A stretch of DNA of 32,090 nt from JAPOQD01 sp964620555 (lineage in GTDB: Bacteria > Pseudomonadota > Gammaproteobacteria > Pseudomonadales > Halieaceae), in contig CAZUGZ010000028.1 of assembly GCA_964620555.1 (NCBI GenBank), forward strand, positions 1 to 32,090. Direction: 5' to 3'. The number at the start of each line of letters is the position of its first letter. Position 1 is the first letter of the stretch. The position numbers and the translations under genes are program-made. Shown here one piece after another: positions 24,204-30,800 of the stretch. The notes under the pieces were generated by a model. The model was not told where the DNA came from, did no database searches, and saw only the letters and a list, made by a program, of their open reading frames with translations.

Positions 24204-25288
24204 CCGCGCCCAACCCGACCGCGGTCCGGTGGCGCTGGAGCCTGGCACTGCTGTTGCTGGCGCTGCTGGTATTGCTTTTGTTTTATCAACTGCGCCCGAT
24301 CTTGTCGCCCTTCGTGATTGGCGCACTGATCGCCTACCTGGGTGATCCACTCGCCGATCGCCTGGAAACCTGGGGCCTGGGGCGGGGTATTGCGGCTGGC
24401 CTGGTGTTCCTGCTGATTTTTGCCGTGGTGGCAATCGTGCTGTTGTTCACAGTGCCGGTGGTGGCCCAGCAACTCGACACGCTGGTGCGCAAATTACCAC
24501 CGATATTTGAATGGTTCACCCAGACTGCCCTGCCCAGGGCCCAGGAGATGCTGGGTTTGCCCCAACAGGGTATTCCGGCCCTGGACCTGCGCCAGAGATT
24601 CGCCGAAAACTGGCAATCCGTGGGCAGGATTTTGTCGGCCGTGGGCACCTATGTCAGCAGTTCCGGGGTGAATTTCCTGGTCTTCCTGGGCAATCTGGTG
24701 TTGATTCCCATCGTCGCTTTCTACCTGTTGCGGGACTGGGACAAGTTGACTCCCAAGGCCCTGCAGTTGTTGCCGCTGGGGTGGCAGCAGACAGCGCGGA
24801 AACTGGCGCGGGAGTGTGACGAGGTGATCGGCGCCTTTCTGCGCGGGCAGTTCCTGGTGATGCTGAGCCTGGTGGGCATCTACGCTACCGGTTTGTGGCT
24901 GGTGGGCCTGGAACTGGCGTTTTTGATCGCCGTGTTGGCGGGGCTGGCCAGTGTGGTCCCGTTTCTGGGCACCGCGATTGGCGTGGTGGCAGGGCTGATA
25001 GCGGGTTGGGTGCAATTTCAGGAGTTCAGCGTGTTGCTGTGGGTCGGCCTGGTGTTCGCCGTCGGCCAGGCCCTGGAGGCCTACCTGTTGACTCCCAGAC
25101 TGGTGGGTGACCGCATCGGCCTGCACCCGGTGGCGGTTATTTTCGCGGTGTTGGCGGGCGGGCAGTTGGCTGGCTTTGTGGGAATTTTGCTGGCCCTGCC
25201 GGGGGCGGCCATGATCATGGTGTTACTGCGTCACCTGCACCAGAACTACCGTGACAGCGAATGGTATGGAGATGAGCGGGACTCCTGA
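24200..25288 (+). CDS. perM: AI-2E family transporter (PerM type)
   Basis: A 362-residue membrane protein with eight predicted helices in the family pattern: two plus one N-terminal helices (LALLLLALLVLLLFYQLRPI; GRGIAAGLVFLLIFAVVAIVLLF), a hydrophilic domain of about 100 residues, then five helices. LIPIVAFYLLRDWDK, AFLRGQFLVMLSLVGIY, AGLASVVPFLGTAIG and EAYLLTPRLVGDRIGLHPV are typical. Members export small molecules or act as antiporters; the substrate here is unknown. GTG 24200 overlaps the DUF2066 stop. The frame upstream of 24200 shadows the DUF2066 gene. Confidence 0.9.
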   Translation: MTAPNPTAVRWRWSLALLLLALLVLLLFYQLRPILSPFVIGALIAYLGDPLADRLETWGLGRGIAAGLVFLLIFAVVAIVLLFTVPVVAQQLDTLVRKLPPIFEWFTQTALPRAQEMLGLPQQGIPALDLRQRFAENWQSVGRILSAVGTYVSSSGVNFLVFLGNLVLIPIVAFYLLRDWDKLTPKALQLLPLGWQQTARKLARECDEVIGAFLRGQFLVMLSLVGIYATGLWLVGLELAFLIAVLAGLASVVPFLGTAIGVVAGLIAGWVQFQEFSVLLWVGLVFAVGQALEAYLLTPRLVGDRIGLHPVAVIFAVLAGGQLAGFVGILLALPGAAMIMVLLRHLHQNYRDSEWYGDERDS

Positions 25289-25976
25289 GCCGTTGCGACA
25301 AATGCCGCTGGAACTGCGCTTGCGCGATGACGCGACGCTGGACAATTTCCTGTTCTTCCGCGAAATGGGGATGTCGCGCGACACCGTGCAGCGGGCTCTC
25401 GCGGTCGAGTACCTGATCTGCCTTCACGGGCCGGCCGCCAGCGGGCGCAGCCATCTGCTCCAGGCGCTGTGTCGTTCACAGGCCACCGGTGATGCACTCT
25501 ACCTGCCACTGCAATACACCCGTGATCTGGCAGTGGACGATCTGCTCGAGGGTGTCGAGCAGTTGCGGCTGCTGTGCCTGGATGACCTCGATGAAGTTTG
25601 TGGCAGTGAACCATGGGAACGGGCACTGTTTGATCTCTGCAACCGGGTGCGGGAACAGGGAGGTTGCCTGTTGTGCAGCGCCGCACAGCCGCCTCGCCAT
25701 TTGCCACTGCGCCTGGCGGACCTCAAATCCCGCCTGGCAGGGGGCCTGATATGGCAACTGCCCGAACTGGGAGATGAGCATAAACTGGCCATTCTGCAGC
25801 ATCGCGCCCGTTGCCGTGGTCTGAAGATGTCGAGGGAGGCCGGCCACTACATCATGAGCCGGGCACCCCGGTCCCTGGCAGACCTGATTGCCCTGCTGGA
25901 CCAACTGGACCGCGCTTCGCTGGCACGACAGCGCCACCTTACCATCCCCTTTATCAGGTCCACCCTGGGCTGGTGA
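25272..25976 (+). CDS. hda: DnaA regulatory inactivator Hda
   Basis: An AAA+ protein of about 234 residues related to DnaA domain III. The N-terminal QMPLEL corresponds to the beta-clamp-binding peptide of Hda (QLSLPL in E. coli). HGPAASGRSHLLQALC is the Walker A region with the Hda-type GRSHLL, LLCLDDLDEVCG is Walker B and GDEHKLAILQHRARCRGL is the sensor II region. With the DNA-loaded clamp it stimulates ATP hydrolysis by DnaA after initiation. Possible starts are GTG 25251, ATG 25266 and ATG 25272; I use the last from family length. The 5' end overlaps perM in another frame. Confidence 0.93.
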   Translation: MSGTPEPLRQMPLELRLRDDATLDNFLFFREMGMSRDTVQRALAVEYLICLHGPAASGRSHLLQALCRSQATGDALYLPLQYTRDLAVDDLLEGVEQLRLLCLDDLDEVCGSEPWERALFDLCNRVREQGGCLLCSAAQPPRHLPLRLADLKSRLAGGLIWQLPELGDEHKLAILQHRARCRGLKMSREAGHYIMSRAPRSLADLIALLDQLDRASLARQRHLTIPFIRSTLGW

Positions 25977-25993
25977 CTCCGGCCAACGGACGC

Positions 25994-26023
25994 AAAAAAA
26001 ATGCCGACCAGGGATGGTCGGCA
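25994..26023 (-). terminator. Intrinsic terminator for the minus-strand MFS gene
   Basis: A 9-bp perfect stem TGCCGACCA/TGGTCGGCA with a GGGA loop (26002-26023) is followed on the minus strand by eight T (25994-26001). It lies 115 bp beyond the MFS stop and 17 bp from the convergent hda stop. On the plus strand the hairpin has no T run, so it serves the minus strand. The rest of 25977-26137 shows no gene or other signal. Confidence 0.85.
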
Positions 26024-26137
26024 CAAGGGGGAGCGTCAGGTGATGTGGGAAGCTGCCGATGCGGCTTCATCACAGATACTCACTACGATTCCGTTTGGTC
26101 CGAAAAGTTCCCTGTACGTCGATAATCCATGAATTGG

Positions 26138-27334
26138 CTATCCCTGCGAAGTTCGGGGACGGCTCGGCCACATGACCAGAAGCAGGGTCGTGAACACCAC
26201 GGTGCTGAACAGGCTGGCATAGCTGCCGTCGAGTTGGTACAGAAAGCCCGCCAGCAGTGGCCCCACCACGAAACCGATGGCCGGGCAGGAAGCCAGCAGT
26301 CCAGCCACGGCTCCCTGCTCTTCGGGGCTGACTGCCAGGGAAGTGGACGCCGAAATACTGGGAAGGGCCAGACCGAATCCGGTACCCATGAAGGCCATGC
26401 CCATATGGAGTTGCAGGTAGTTGGAAAAGTTCGCTACCAGCAGCGAGGCGGTGATCAGGGATATCAGACCCAGACAGATAATGGTGTCTCTCGACAGGTT
26501 GAGGCGCTGTATCAGCACCATCTGCACGGAAAAAGCGAAAATAGCCGATACCATCAATGCGATCCCGGTCCTCTGCGCGGTTTCAATGCCGCCCAGATTC
26601 ATCTGGTCCTGAATGCTGAACCCCAGGGTTTGTTGGATGCTGGCGAAGCCGAGGAACAGGCCCACCGCGCTGGCCAGGTAACGCACTACCCTGGGGTCGG
26701 TGTATTTCATGCGGGCCTGGGGGCGGTGCAGTTGGCCCCGGTCGCGGGGCTCGCCGGGCAGGCGCAAGGCGACAAACAAGGCGACGGCAGCGGCGAACAG
26801 GCTGGCAAAAAACAGCGGCGCCAGCAGGCTGATGGTGGCCAGTGCACCGCTGATCGCGGGACCGAGGATGGTACCCAGACTGTGCGACGCACCGATCCTG
26901 GCCATGACCCGGGTGCGCTGGGCAGGGCTGGTGTGGTCCGCAGCGTAGGCCGTGCCCGCCGGACTGCTCGCCGCCATCACTGCCGCCTGCAGGCCGCGGA
27001 ACAGGAGCAACAACAGGTACAGGGTCAGCCCTCCCAGCAGGCCGATCAGTGCCGCCTGCAACAGGCTGGCAAAGATGAGCATACCCAGGGTATAGCCGGT
27101 CAGCCCGATGAGCATGACCGGCTTGCGGCCCACCCGGTCACTGTAGCGCCCCCACCGGGGTGAAGCGACGCCAAAGATGAGGGCAGAACAGGCGACGATG
27201 GAAGTGATTTGAAGTTCGCTCAGGTGGATCTCCCTTCCCAGTGGAGGAAGAACGGCGAACACCACTGACTGCCCCATGGCGATGGCGAGAATGCTCAATA
27301 CCAGGCAGGAGATTTGACGTCGGGATAATTGCAT
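26138..27334 (-). CDS. Major facilitator superfamily transporter
   Basis: A 398-residue inner-membrane protein with 12 predicted helices. GRYSDRVGRKPVMLIG between helices 2 and 3 is MFS motif A. RGLQAAVMAASSPAGTAYAAD near residue 110 and the GASHSLGTILGPAISGAL segment near 145 (motif C-like GxxxGP) point to drug/H+ antiporters of the DHA1 kind. The substrate is unknown. ATG 27334 is chosen; the frame stays open to 28042 but that part shadows comM. The -10 box lies only 11 bases before this ATG and no Shine-Dalgarno sequence is present. comM lies upstream on the same strand, separated by a repeat end. Confidence 0.88.
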   Translation of the reverse strand: MQLSRRQISCLVLSILAIAMGQSVVFAVLPPLGREIHLSELQITSIVACSALIFGVASPRWGRYSDRVGRKPVMLIGLTGYTLGMLIFASLLQAALIGLLGGLTLYLLLLLFRGLQAAVMAASSPAGTAYAADHTSPAQRTRVMARIGASHSLGTILGPAISGALATISLLAPLFFASLFAAAVALFVALRLPGEPRDRGQLHRPQARMKYTDPRVVRYLASAVGLFLGFASIQQTLGFSIQDQMNLGGIETAQRTGIALMVSAIFAFSVQMVLIQRLNLSRDTIICLGLISLITASLLVANFSNYLQLHMGMAFMGTGFGLALPSISASTSLAVSPEEQGAVAGLLASCPAIGFVVGPLLAGFLYQLDGSYASLFSTVVFTTLLLVMWPSRPRTSQG

Positions 27335-27345
27335 GGGATGACGCC

Positions 27346-27375
27346 AGTGTAACCCCGCCGCGGCAGGCGCGGCAA
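27346..27375 (-). promoter_or_regulatory. Candidate promoter of the MFS gene
   Basis: TTGCCG (27375-27370), an 18-bp spacer and TACACT (27351-27346) on the minus strand end 11 bases before the ATG. Transcription would start about 4 bases before the start codon. Confidence 0.4.
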
Positions 27376-27390
27376 TGCGCCCCTGCTTCG

Positions 27391-27423
27391 CGCTCGCAGT
27401 AGAAGGTTGGTGAACTATGCGGG
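27391..27423. repeat. Solitary end of the stop-adjacent repeat
   Basis: This 33-bp stretch matches 10381-10413 at 30 of 33 positions, including AGAAGGTTGGTGAA and TATGCGGG. It directly abuts the comM TGA at 27424-27426, just as the palindrome at 10238-10414 abuts the TonB receptor stop. No matching inverted arm is visible within the following 60 bp, so only one end is present. Confidence 0.75.
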
Positions 27424-28923
27424 TCAGGACAGTTTGAATTGCCGGTAGCCCAGGGCTTCCAGCAGGTGGTGACGTTCGATCGAGTCGCTGGAAGCCAGGT
27501 CGGCGATGCTGCGACTGACCTTCAGCAGCCGGTGGTAGACCCGCGCCGACAGCCCCAGGGTTTCCAGTGCCCCCTCCATCAGTTTCTGCTCTGCTGGTTC
27601 CAATCGGCAATGCTGGCGAATCTGATGGTCGTTCAGCAGATCGTTGATGACGCCCGCCCGTTCGATCTGTCGTTGCCGGGCGGCCCTGACCCGCGCCCTG
27701 ACCTGGGCCGACGACTCCCCCTCGCTGGTTGCCTGCAGCAGGGTTTGGGCAGGTAACCTGGGCATTTGCAGGAGCAGGTCTATGCGGTCCAGCAGCGGCC
27801 CCGACAATCGCTGCCGGTAAACCTGAATCTGGCCCGGCGTGCAATGGCAGTCCACCTGGGGGTCGCCATGGTAGCCGCAGGGGCAGGGGTTCATGGCCGC
27901 GACCAGTTGGAAGCGGGCCGGGTAGTTGACGCGACCGCTGGCGCGGGCAATGCGAACCTGGGCGCTTTCCAGGGGTTCGCGCAGGGCCTGCAGGGCCGCG
28001 CGCTGGAATTCCGGCAGTTCGTCCAGAAACAGCACGCCGCAATGAGCGCGGGATATTTCGCCCGGCTGCAGGCGCCGACCGCCGCCGATCATGGCCGCCG
28101 TAGAGGCGCTGTGGTGGGGGGCACGGAAGGGTCGGCGCAGGCTTTCGCTCGCCTCGGAGGTGGAATTCACTACACTCTGCAAGGCCAGGACTTCCAGCAC
28201 CTCCGCCTTCTCCAGGGGCGGCAGAATGCCGGGGAGGCGACTGGCCAACATGGTTTTGCCGGTGCCGGGCGGCCCGATAAACAACAGGTTGTGTCCCCCG
28301 ACAGCGGCGATTTCCAACGCCCTCCTGCCGGACGCCTGGCCGCGCACATCGGCCAGGTCCGGGTAGGTAGGTTCCTCCTGGTGAACGTCTGCCTTGGCGG
28401 CCGCAATCTTCAACTGCCCCTGCAGGTGGGCCGTCAACTCCAGTAGCTGCCCCACCGGCAACACTTCAGCGCCCGGCACCAGGGCCGCCTGATGGCTGTT
28501 GCAGCCGGGCAGGGCAATGCAACGCCGCTGTCTGCTGGCGGCGATTGTGGCACTGACCCCGCCGGATACCGGGCGCAGATTGCCGTTGAGCGCAAGTTCT
28601 CCAATGAATTCCATGTCGCCAAACGCGGTCTGGGGAAGCTGACCGCTGGCGGCGAGGATACCGAGGGCGATGGGCAGGTCAAAGCGCGCGCCCTCCTTGG
28701 GCAGGTCGGCGGGCGCCAGGTTGACCGTCAGGCGCCGGGTCGGGAATTCCAGGTGCGAGTTGAGGATGGCGCTGCGCACCCGCTCTTTGCTCTCGCGCAC
28801 CGAGGCTTCCGGCAGGCCGACGATGGAAAAGGCGGGCAGGCCATTGGAAATATGGGTTTCCACCCGTACCAGGGGGGCATCGATACCGCACTGGGCGCGG
28901 CTGAGAACCGTAGAGATAGTCAT
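27424..28923 (-). CDS. comM: ComM/YifB family Mg-chelatase-like AAA+ helicase
   Basis: A 499-residue protein of normal ComM length. The N-terminal lon-protease-like domain (VETHISNGLPAFSIVGLPEASVRESKERV and NLAPADLPKEGARFDLPIALG) precedes the AAA+ core. Walker A GPPGTGKTML is near residue 216, Walker B GVLFLDELPEF near 294 and FQLVAAMNPCPCGYHGD near 330. A C-terminal Mg-chelatase subdomain contains RVYHRLLKVSRSIADL. ComM is a hexameric helicase that promotes branch migration when single-stranded donor DNA is integrated in natural transformation; presence alone does not prove competence. ubiK is upstream on the same strand after 111 bp. Confidence 0.95.
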   Translation of the reverse strand: MTISTVLSRAQCGIDAPLVRVETHISNGLPAFSIVGLPEASVRESKERVRSAILNSHLEFPTRRLTVNLAPADLPKEGARFDLPIALGILAASGQLPQTAFGDMEFIGELALNGNLRPVSGGVSATIAASRQRRCIALPGCNSHQAALVPGAEVLPVGQLLELTAHLQGQLKIAAAKADVHQEEPTYPDLADVRGQASGRRALEIAAVGGHNLLFIGPPGTGKTMLASRLPGILPPLEKAEVLEVLALQSVVNSTSEASESLRRPFRAPHHSASTAAMIGGGRRLQPGEISRAHCGVLFLDELPEFQRAALQALREPLESAQVRIARASGRVNYPARFQLVAAMNPCPCGYHGDPQVDCHCTPGQIQVYRQRLSGPLLDRIDLLLQMPRLPAQTLLQATSEGESSAQVRARVRAARQRQIERAGVINDLLNDHQIRQHCRLEPAEQKLMEGALETLGLSARVYHRLLKVSRSIADLASSDSIERHHLLEALGYRQFKLS

Positions 28924-29034
28924 GTCCGCCCGTCCCTGGGCCGCCGTACCTGTTCCCAGTGTAGTACAGAATCCGCAATACTGCGTCGTGCAAGGACGTC
29001 GGTGGCGGGAGACCGGGGAGTCGGGGCCTGGCTG

Positions 29035-29304
29035 CTACTGGCGGTCCTGTCGATTCTCCAGGGCCGCCATCTGTGCCGTCAGCTCCGATACCTGGGTTTC
29101 CAGGTCGGTCAGCTGATCGCGGGCGCGGGCCAGTGCCGCCACCTGGGTATCAAACTCTTCACGGCTGGTCACGTCCATGCGGGACAGGGCGGATTGCACC
29201 AGCACCCGGAGATTGTTCTCGACTTCCCCGCGCAGACCGGACTCCCCCAGCAACCGGTTGAGTTGCTCCAGGACATTGTCGAAAGGTGGGGGAACCCGGG
29301 ACAT
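29035..29304 (-). CDS. ubiK: Ubiquinone biosynthesis accessory factor UbiK (YqiC/BMFP)
   Basis: An 89-residue helical protein. The N-terminal amphipathic part is PFDNVLEQLNRLL, followed by VENNLRVLVQSALSRMDVTSREEFDTQ, typical of the BMFP family. A C-terminal coiled coil follows (LARARDQLTDLETQVSEL). In E. coli UbiK helps ubiquinone synthesis under oxygen by acting with UbiJ in the Ubi complex. It is divergent from the glnK-amtB unit and upstream of comM, as in other gammaproteobacteria. No Shine-Dalgarno sequence precedes the ATG, and the -10 box is seven bases away. Confidence 0.92.
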   Translation of the reverse strand: MSRVPPPFDNVLEQLNRLLGESGLRGEVENNLRVLVQSALSRMDVTSREEFDTQVAALARARDQLTDLETQVSELTAQMAALENRQDRQ

Positions 29305-29311
29305 GGGTGAA

Positions 29312-29341
29312 AGTGTACCCGAGTACCGCGGCGGCGCTCAA
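29312..29341 (-). promoter_or_regulatory. Candidate ubiK promoter, probably giving a leaderless mRNA
   Basis: TTGAGC (29341-29336), an 18-bp spacer and TACACT (29317-29312) on the minus strand end seven bases before the ubiK ATG. The expected transcription start falls on or next to the start codon. Confidence 0.45.
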
Positions 29342-29397
29342 TCCCGCGCCGCGGACCGGCAGGACAGCCGTGACGGGTCAGACCCGGGGCAACAGTC

Positions 29398-29414
29398 GGT
29401 CTCCGGCTGGTGCA
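29398..29414 (+). promoter_or_regulatory. Possible second, half NtrC site
   Basis: TGGTGCA at 29408-29414 matches one half of the NtrC consensus, and the left half (GGTCT) does not. Its centre is about 148 bp before the expected sigma-54 start and 40 bp before the full site. Confidence 0.25.
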
Positions 29415-29437
29415 GGCCGGCGCTGGCGGTCTCCCAA

Positions 29438-29454
29438 TGCACCAAAATCGTGCA
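29438..29454 (+). promoter_or_regulatory. NtrC-binding site
   Basis: TGCACCAAAATCGTGCA fits the NtrC dyad TGCAC-N7-GTGCA exactly. Its centre lies about 108 bp upstream of the start predicted from the sigma-54 promoter at 29527-29544, the same distance as the strong enhancer of E. coli glnAp2. It should bind phosphorylated NtrC in nitrogen limitation. Confidence 0.7.
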
Positions 29455-29526
29455 GTGGTACTGCTTCGGCCTTGGATGCGATGCAGAAAAGAACACAACC
29501 TATTGATAATTATAAGATTTAAAAAG

Positions 29527-29544
29527 TTGGCACGGTAGCTGCAT
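29527..29544 (+). promoter_or_regulatory. Sigma-54 promoter of the TIGR02001-glnK-amtB operon
   Basis: TTGGCACGGTAGCTGCAT contains GG at 29529-29530 and GC at 29541-29542 with exactly ten bases between, and matches TGGCACG-N4-TTGC at all but one base (CTGC for TTGC). Transcription should start near 29554, leaving a leader of about 90 bases. An AT-rich stretch (29508-29525) lies just upstream, as is common at sigma-54 promoters. The rest of the 339-bp gap 29305-29643 holds only the ubiK promoter and the NtrC site. Confidence 0.8.
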
Positions 29545-29643
29545 ATAACGGGGCAACCTGATCAAGGCGTGGTCATGGCGGTCTTGGCGTGGTTGATTTG
29601 TACAGTGATCTTTCCACCAATTCCATGAAGGAGACAACATTCC

Positions 29644-30360
29644 ATGTATAGCAAACGAATCTTATCGATAGTGGCTGCTGTCGGACTGTTACTGGGTACC
29701 GCAGTAGCGAGTGCCGAATTCAGCGGCAATGTGGCGTTGACTACAGACTACAAATTCCGTGGTATCAGTCAGTCCGACGAATCCCCGGCAATTCAGGGTG
29801 GCTTCGATTATGCCGATGAATCCGGCTTCTATATCGGCACCTGGGGTTCCTCGGTGGACTTCGATTCCAATGACGGTTTTGACGGCAGCCTGGAACTGGA
29901 TGTCTACCTCGGCTTCGGCAACAGCTTCGGTGACAGCGGCTGGAGCTACGACGTCGGATACATCTACTATGCCTATCCCGGAGATGATGGAGCGGACGGT
30001 GACTACCAGGAAATTTACGCCGGTCTGTCCTTTCAGGATTTCAGCCTGGGGCTGGCGTATTCCGACGACTATTACGGCGAAACCGGCAAGTTCTACTACC
30101 TCTCCGGTGGCTACGAAATCAGTCTTCCCGAAGATTTTTCCCTGGGGCTGCACGTCGGCTACAACAAGTTCGATGATGCGCCCGGTTTCCTGTCCGGTAC
30201 CGACGACAAGTATTTCGACTATTCCATCGGTATAGGCAAGTCGGTGGCCGGGGTGGATTTGTCGCTGGCCTATGTCGGCACGGACCTGGATGAGGACGAA
30301 GTCTTCGACACCACCTGGGGCGACCCAGAGCTCATCTTTACTATCTCGAAAAGCCTGTAG
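29644..30360 (+). CDS. TIGR02001 family outer membrane protein
   Basis: A 238-residue protein with a signal peptide (residues 1 to about 24, cleavage after VASA). A predicted beta barrel follows, with alternating aromatic/acidic strands. The start of the mature part, FSGNVALTTDYKFRGISQSDESPAIQGGFDY, and the spaced GFYIGTWGSS and YDVGYIYYAYPG are hallmarks of TIGR02001 (Gcw_chp). The mature protein is very acidic (many D/E/Y). AGGAG precedes the ATG by ten bases. The gene is first in the sigma-54/NtrC-controlled unit with glnK and amtB. Function is unknown for the family. Placement suggests a role in uptake of ammonium or another nitrogen source across the outer membrane, which is inference. 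Confidence 0.92.
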   Translation: MYSKRILSIVAAVGLLLGTAVASAEFSGNVALTTDYKFRGISQSDESPAIQGGFDYADESGFYIGTWGSSVDFDSNDGFDGSLELDVYLGFGNSFGDSGWSYDVGYIYYAYPGDDGADGDYQEIYAGLSFQDFSLGLAYSDDYYGETGKFYYLSGGYEISLPEDFSLGLHVGYNKFDDAPGFLSGTDDKYFDYSIGIGKSVAGVDLSLAYVGTDLDEDEVFDTTWGDPELIFTISKSL

Positions 30361-30377
30361 GCCTGGAGAAAACTGAT

Positions 30378-30405
30378 TTCCGGCTCCCCGCCGCGGGGGC
30401 CGGAA
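30378..30405 (+). other. Intercistronic stem-loop between the TIGR02001 gene and glnK
   Basis: TTCCGGC/GCCGGAA plus CCCC/GGGG with a one-base bulge and a five-base loop form a very stable hairpin 12 bases before the glnK ATG. No T run follows, so it is not an intrinsic terminator. It may protect the upstream mRNA or set the ratio of the outer-membrane protein to GlnK. Confidence 0.6.
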
Positions 30406-30417
30406 CCGGAGAAAATT

Positions 30418-30756
30418 ATGAAACTGATTACGGCTATTGTGAAACCATTCAAACTGAACGACGTGCGCGAGGCGCTATCGGAGATCGGTGTGCAGGGCAT
30501 TACCGTCACCGAGGTCAAGGGATTTGGCCGCCAGAAGGGCCATACCGAGTTGTATCGGGGCGCCGAGTACGTGGTCGATTTTCTCCCCAAGGTGAAAATC
30601 GAAGTGGTGGTGCCGACGGCGACCTTGGAGGCCACCATTGAGGCCATCAGCAAATCTGCAAATACCGGCAAGATTGGAGACGGCAAAATATTCATATGCG
30701 ACCTGGAGCAGGTGGTTCGCATTCGCACTGGCGAGGTCGGCGAAGAGGCAATCTGA
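30418..30756 (+). CDS. glnK: Nitrogen regulatory protein P-II (GlnK)
   Basis: A 112-residue PII trimer subunit of normal length. The T-loop GHTELYRGAEYVVDFLPK carries Tyr51, the uridylylation site, and Tyr46. GKIGDGKIFICDLEQVVRIRTGE is the B-loop/ATP-binding and C-terminal signature. Immediate linkage to amtB identifies it as GlnK rather than GlnB: unmodified GlnK binds and closes AmtB when ammonium rises. GGAG lies about 8 bases before the ATG. It should be transcribed from the sigma-54 promoter at 29527-29544 and so be induced in nitrogen limitation. Confidence 0.97.
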   Translation: MKLITAIVKPFKLNDVREALSEIGVQGITVTEVKGFGRQKGHTELYRGAEYVVDFLPKVKIEVVVPTATLEATIEAISKSANTGKIGDGKIFICDLEQVVRIRTGEVGEEAI

Positions 30757-30800
30757 TTCTCTGGACCACCTCACCGAACGAGACAAGGGGTACATTTCCG

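Noticed and set aside
26002..26023. Hairpin as terminator of hda
   Set aside because: On the plus strand the stem is followed by ACAAGGGG rather than T. The T run is on the other strand, so it terminates the MFS transcript.
27335..28042. 234-codon extension of the MFS gene
   Set aside because: It overlaps the well-supported comM gene, has no membrane character, and MFS proteins of this kind begin just before the first helix at 27334.
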